From: Anaerolineae bacterium
Lineage (GTDB): Bacteria > Chloroflexota > Anaerolineae > J102
Assembly (NCBI GenBank): GCA_026992375.1
Contig: JALXAF010000309.1
Span: forward strand, 1-16,735
Reading direction: 5' to 3'
Length of the DNA stretch: 16,735 bases
The position numbers and the translations under genes were made by a program. This document shows positions 13,790-16,735 of this stretch, piece by piece; the stretch's first letter is position 1; each line of letters opens with the position of its first letter. A model generated the notes under the pieces. It worked only from the letters and a program-made list of their open reading frames with translations, did not search any database and was not told where the DNA came from.

Positions 13790-15844
13790 TCAGTCGCCGC
13801 GATAGGTGGGACGTTCGGGCGGGCCAAAATCTCCCAGGTAGAAATTATCGAACCAGACGCTGCCCGAGCCGCCATTTTCGACAAACAGCCGCAGGCTGAT
13901 GGTCGTCGTCTCAGGATCGAACTGGAAGTCCGAGCCCGCGCCCACCTTCACTGCATCCAGGGTCTGCCAGATAGAGGAGGTGAGGGTCTGGGTGATGGGG
14001 ATGATGAGTTCACCCACGAACTCATCCTGAGCATCCCATTGCTCGAAGGCGATGCCCGGCTCCATGCCCGGCGTTATCATCATGTCGCCATCCAACCGGA
14101 ACTGATGATCGATGTCCAGGGGGATTTTATCCGACTCCCAGTAGCCGCAGCCGCCGAACATGCAGGGGCCGATGACCAGGGAGGAATCGCCATCGCTGGC
14201 TTCGGCGTGAGTCCAGGCGGCGCCGCTGCCGCTGCTCTGCCATCCGAATGGGGAACCGCCGCCGAAGAAGCCGCCGCCATTTTCGAATGAGGGATTGGGG
14301 AGCAGGTTGGTGGGCGTAGGCGTGGCCGTGGGGGTTGCGGTCGGCGTTGCCGTGGGCTGGGCTGTGGGGGTTGCCGTGGGGGTTGCCGTGGGTTGGGCCG
14401 TCGGCGTCGCGGTCGGCGTTGCCGTGGGCTGAGTCGTCGGCGTCGCGGTCGGCGTTGCCGTGGGCTGAGTCGTCGGCGTCGCGGTCGGCGTTGCTGTGGG
14501 CTGGGTTGTAGGCGTCGCTGTGGGCGTTGGCTCACTGTCCCCGGCCAGAGCATTGCCGGCATTGACGCGCCCAGCGCCCAGCTTGCCCGCATAATCGGGA
14601 TTCTTCCCGTCGATATCGTCGCTGGAGTCCTGCAAGTGCTGTGCGATCTTGTCGGGCTTCCAATTGGGATGCACAGCTTTGATCAGAGCGGCCACGCCCG
14701 CCGTCAATGGACTGGCCATCGAGGTGCCGCTCAGCGTGTCGTAATCCTGCTTGGCGCCATTGTCATTCATCTTGACATGATAGGTGGGCATGGTGGAGAG
14801 AATGGAGACGCCGGGCGAGGCGATATCCACCCAATCGCCGTAATTGGAGAAAGAGGCCTTTTTGTCGCGGCTATCGGTGGCCGCCACAGCCAGCACATGC
14901 GCATTGGCCGCAGGGTAAGAGGGGCTTTCGCTATTGTCATTGCCTGCCGCGGCCACCACCAGCACATCGTGATCATAGGCGTAATTGATGGCGTCCCGCA
15001 TCGTATCGCTATCGGTGCTGCCGCCCAGACTGAGATTGATGATGTCGGCGTGATGATCGACGGCATGGACGACGCCCTTGGCCACGGTGTACATGGAGGT
15101 GCTGCCGGAATCATCCGGGAAGACCTTCACGGGCATCAGACTGGTGCGCCAGCCCGCGCCGCTGACGCCCTCGCCATTGTTGCCCGTTGCGCCGACGATC
15201 CCGGCCACATGCGTGCCATGTCCATAGGTGTCGGAAGGATCATTATCATCCTCGCCATAGTCATACCAGGTGTCGGCGGGCGTCAGACGATCCTTGAGAT
15301 CAGGATGCCCCAGATCCACGCCCGTATCGACGATGGCCACCACCACGCTGCCGCTGCCCTGGGTCACATCCCACGCCCGCGGGCTATCCACCTGCTCCAA
15401 CGCCCATTGATCGCGGTACTTGGGGTCGTTGGGCCGGGTGTCGAATAAGGCCGCCTGCACATCCGGCTCGATGAACCGAGCGTTCAGCATAGAACGCATC
15501 TGCTCTTGCACCGCCTCAGAAGGCGCTCCCTGGGGAAAGAAGACGCGATAGATATCGAGCTGCGGGATTTTATCCTGAATCTGGCCGCCGAAATGCTGAC
15601 TCAGCACCATCTCCACCCACATCGCCGACGCGCCATCAGGAACGCCGATGATGAGCGTGTTAAGATCATCCACGGTGATTTGACCAGTATTCTCGGTCTG
15701 CATAAAGGGCAAGAAGATCGTTTGTTCTGCATCGCCACTGGCGGCCTGAGAGATAACACCGCCAGCCAACATAACGCTCGCAAGCCATACGCCGATGACT
15801 GCAAATACGAATAATCGTTTAGGAAATGTGAAGAATGAGATCAT
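13790..15844 (-). CDS. Secreted subtilisin-like serine protease (S8 family) with C-terminal accessory domain
   Basis: A 684-residue exported protease. Residues 8-35 are a signal peptide. TIFLPFMQTE (42-51) is followed by a prodomain (about 58-135). The S8 catalytic domain spans about 147-433: D173 in AIVDTGVDLGHPD, H209 in GHGTHVAG, oxyanion N302 in AAAGNDNS, and S375 in SGTSMASP. Residues 439-512 are a Thr/Pro/Ala/Gln linker, and 513-684 begin NLLPNPSFENGGGFFGGG, typical of beta-sandwich carbohydrate-binding or jelly-roll modules; the tail holds VWFDNFYLGDF. The start at 15844 is preferred because AAGGTGG precedes it at six bases; earlier in-frame ATGs have no ribosome binding site. It would act outside the cell, perhaps with the substrate or surface held by the C-terminal domain. 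Confidence 0.93.
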   Translation of the reverse strand: MISFFTFPKRLFVFAVIGVWLASVMLAGGVISQAASGDAEQTIFLPFMQTENTGQITVDDLNTLIIGVPDGASAMWVEMVLSQHFGGQIQDKIPQLDIYRVFFPQGAPSEAVQEQMRSMLNARFIEPDVQAALFDTRPNDPKYRDQWALEQVDSPRAWDVTQGSGSVVVAIVDTGVDLGHPDLKDRLTPADTWYDYGEDDNDPSDTYGHGTHVAGIVGATGNNGEGVSGAGWRTSLMPVKVFPDDSGSTSMYTVAKGVVHAVDHHADIINLSLGGSTDSDTMRDAINYAYDHDVLVVAAAGNDNSESPSYPAANAHVLAVAATDSRDKKASFSNYGDWVDIASPGVSILSTMPTYHVKMNDNGAKQDYDTLSGTSMASPLTAGVAALIKAVHPNWKPDKIAQHLQDSSDDIDGKNPDYAGKLGAGRVNAGNALAGDSEPTPTATPTTQPTATPTATPTTQPTATPTATPTTQPTATPTATPTAQPTATPTATPTAQPTATPTATPTATPTPTNLLPNPSFENGGGFFGGGSPFGWQSSGSGAAWTHAEASDGDSSLVIGPCMFGGCGYWESDKIPLDIDHQFRLDGDMMITPGMEPGIAFEQWDAQDEFVGELIIPITQTLTSSIWQTLDAVKVGAGSDFQFDPETTTISLRLFVENGGSGSVWFDNFYLGDFGPPERPTYRGD
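14309..14530 (-). repeat. Coding tandem repeat, 36-base unit, about five copies
   Basis: Within the subtilase linker the 12-residue unit T[TA]Q-PTATPTATP occurs five times, three with TTQ followed by two with TAQ, and then degenerates into TATPTPT. At DNA level this is a 36-base direct repeat without spacers. It is a flexible, probably glycosylated, extracellular linker, and is prone to copy-number change by slippage. Confidence 0.9.
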
Positions 15845-16284
15845 TGAGAACCACCTTTTTGAGGAATGAGATTGGAAAAACAGAGACATTTTGACTTCGC
15901 TAACCAGGATAAGCCGGAGACAAAAATCTAATCTTGCGTAAAGCATATCCTGAGCCTGTCCTGAACGAAGTGAAGAACCCAGCCGAAGGGGCGCCAAGAG
16001 GCTAAATTTTGCTTTACCTCTTTTTTCCTTTGCGACTCTACGCCTCTGCGTGAGAGGAAGCTCCTTCGGGTGAGTCGTTTTTCGATAATGCGAGTAGGCT
16101 TCGCCAAATGAACAACATTTTGAATGGGAAAATGTTACAAAAAATGGCGCGATTCATTCTCTAATAATCTTCACAACGTCACTGTCAGAGGCTGGCGCCA
16201 CTACCAAAAGGTCATTTCACTACGGAGACACGGAGAAAATAGTGATAGTCACAGAGAAATTCCGCTCCAAACCCTACATTTTGC
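15845..16284. other. Intergenic region with several repeat remnants, no gene recognised
   Basis: Upstream of the subtilase start the sequence is AT-richer. It contains CCTGAGCCTGTCCTGAACGA (15949-15968) followed by AGTGAAGAACCCAGCCGAAG, a word commonly met as an intergenic repeat in bacterial genomes. A 'cctttgcgactctacgcctc' tract lies near 16028, and CACTACGGAGACACGGAGAA is at 16218-16237, both of the 'cacggagacacggag' family. Short open frames here have no ribosome binding site or recognisable domains and run through these repeats. A promoter for the subtilase gene must lie in this region, but I see no convincing pair of boxes. Confidence 0.4.
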
Positions 16285-16420
16285 AACTGCTAACGCACCC
16301 CGGTTAACAAACCACAAAGACAAAAGCGCTAATAACACGAAAAAAATGTATGAATTTCCCTTTGCGCCTTTGTGTCTTAGTGCTCTTATCGGGTGACGAC
16401 CGGTGACGACTTTAGTAGTG
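16285..16420. repeat. Dispersed intergenic repeat, uninterrupted copy
   Basis: This is the compact version of the unit at 9631-9930: AACTGCTAACGCACCCCGGT, then AACAAACCACAAAG, a short joint, then AACACGAAAAAAATGTATGA, the CCCTTTG and TGTCTTAGTG words, and GACCGGTGACGACTTTAGTA. It gives the likely pre-insertion state of the other copy. The following stretch to 16561 has no recognisable gene or element. Confidence 0.75.
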
Positions 16421-16561
16421 ACTACACTTTTCTTCCCCTGTGTGCTCTGCGCCCCCGTGTCGAAGTTTTTTTTCGGCAGCGCCAATTGGATATGTAATGC
16501 AAATTCAGTTCATCCATCCCGCTGTACTCGGTCCTCAAGGTGTGAAACGCAGGCCAAACGC

Positions 16562-16594
16562 AAAAAAGCCCGGAGCACATCATGCACACCGGGC
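16562..16594 (-). terminator. Intrinsic terminator, leftward
   Basis: On the minus strand GCCCGG (16594-16589), a 15-base loop, CCGGGC (16573-16568), then six T (16567-16562). It has the polarity of a Rho-independent terminator for a transcript coming from the right edge. No protein frame ends before it; what precedes it is the structured segment at 16617-16715. Confidence 0.75.
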
Positions 16595-16616
16595 GGGAAA
16601 AGCGGGAAAGCGGCCA

Positions 16617-16715
16617 GGTGCGACGCACTTGTAACGGGCCATTAAAGCCGCTGCCAACCGGTGTCAAAACCACGTTGGCTCGACGCGCGCCCCATTATCG
16701 CAAGTGCATCGCACC
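16617..16715 (-). ncRNA. Candidate structured small RNA of unknown family
   Basis: On the minus strand, GGTGCGATGCACTTG (16715-16701) pairs with CAAGTGCGTCGCACC (16631-16617) over 15 pairs including one U-G. After a 3-base bulge (16700-16698), TAATGGG (16697-16691) pairs with CCCGTTA (16638-16632) over 7 pairs including one U-G. Inside, GCCAAC (16679-16674) pairs with GTTGGC (16658-16653) as a hairpin, leaving asymmetric internal loops. Both U-G pairs become C-A mismatches on the plus strand, so the minus strand is favoured. TAATTA (16726-16721) could be a -10 box, and an intrinsic terminator follows at 16594-16562, giving an RNA of about 150 bases. I could not match it to tmRNA, RNase P RNA, SRP RNA or a riboswitch class. 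Each arm is itself nearly palindromic, so a repeat pair is the alternative. Confidence 0.5.
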
Positions 16716-16735
16716 CTCTCTAATTACCCCTTGAC

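Noticed and set aside
14309..14530. CRISPR-like array of 36-base repeats
   Set aside because: The units are directly contiguous with no spacers and are in frame in the protease as a Thr/Pro linker.
14393..15448. 351-residue rightward frame opposite the subtilase gene
   Set aside because: It lies wholly inside the catalytic and linker coding sequence, its start is in the tandem repeat, and the translation (GRRRRGRRCRG, then His/Gly/Ile-rich) is low-complexity antisense.
16617..16715. Retron msr-msd RNA or integron attC site
   Set aside because: No reverse transcriptase or integrase lies in the available flank, and I found no attC core sites (RYYYAAC with GTTRRRY) at the stem ends; the right flank is cut off, so the retron idea is unlikely rather than excluded.
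16124..16735. Short open frames at the right end on both strands
   Set aside because: They run through dispersed repeats, the terminator and the structured segment, have no ribosome binding sites and show no recognisable domain.

Overview
The window looks like chromosomal DNA from a moderately GC-rich bacterium, most likely a Chloroflexota member (Anaerolineae or Caldilineae type). The hints are a Thr/Pro-Ala-Thr linker in a secreted subtilase, a recurring [YF]LP motif in secreted proteins, and intergenic gaps filled with short imperfect repeats of the 'cacgaagacacgaag' and 'gcggatgacgctgaaaaa' kind. This assignment is inference; no rRNA or other phylogenetic marker is present.

Layout. Positions 1-112 hold the start of a leftward membrane or secreted protein. 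A DeoR-type regulator fragment (327-515) follows and is cut off by a small triple-hairpin repeat. Next are two leftward genes: a persulfide dioxygenase/rhodanese fusion (1269-2999) and hypoxanthine phosphoribosyltransferase, hpt (650-1195), each with a recognisable promoter. Divergently, from 3262 to 11277, runs a seven-gene rightward export cluster. It comprises a TetR regulator, two ABC-2 permeases, two ABC ATPases overlapping by 4 bases, and two HlyD-type adaptor proteins (one lipoprotein, one with an N-terminal membrane anchor). It has the same parts as the enterobacterial cecR-ybhGFSR drug-export operon, but with the ATPase split into two genes and the adaptor duplicated. The TetR gene has a near-consensus promoter and two copies of GAAT-N4-ATTC between its -10 box and start codon, a good candidate for an autoregulatory operator.

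Downstream, after a patchwork of repeats, lies a secreted two-part protein (11571-13703). Its N-terminal half is His/Asp-rich and resembles metal-dependent hydrolases; its C-terminal half is an alpha/beta-hydrolase esterase. It converges on a leftward secreted subtilase (13790-15844) that has a prodomain, a catalytic domain, a 36-base tandem-repeat Thr/Pro linker and a C-terminal beta-sandwich-like domain. The two genes share a strong hairpin between their 3' ends.

The last 890 bases contain no convincing protein gene. They hold more intergenic repeats and, at 16562-16715 on the minus strand, what looks like a compact structured RNA: a 15-bp closing stem, a second 7-bp stem, an inner hairpin and an intrinsic terminator. 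Both wobble pairs are G-U only when read on the minus strand. I could not match it to a known RNA family; together with the altered export cluster it is the most interesting signal here.
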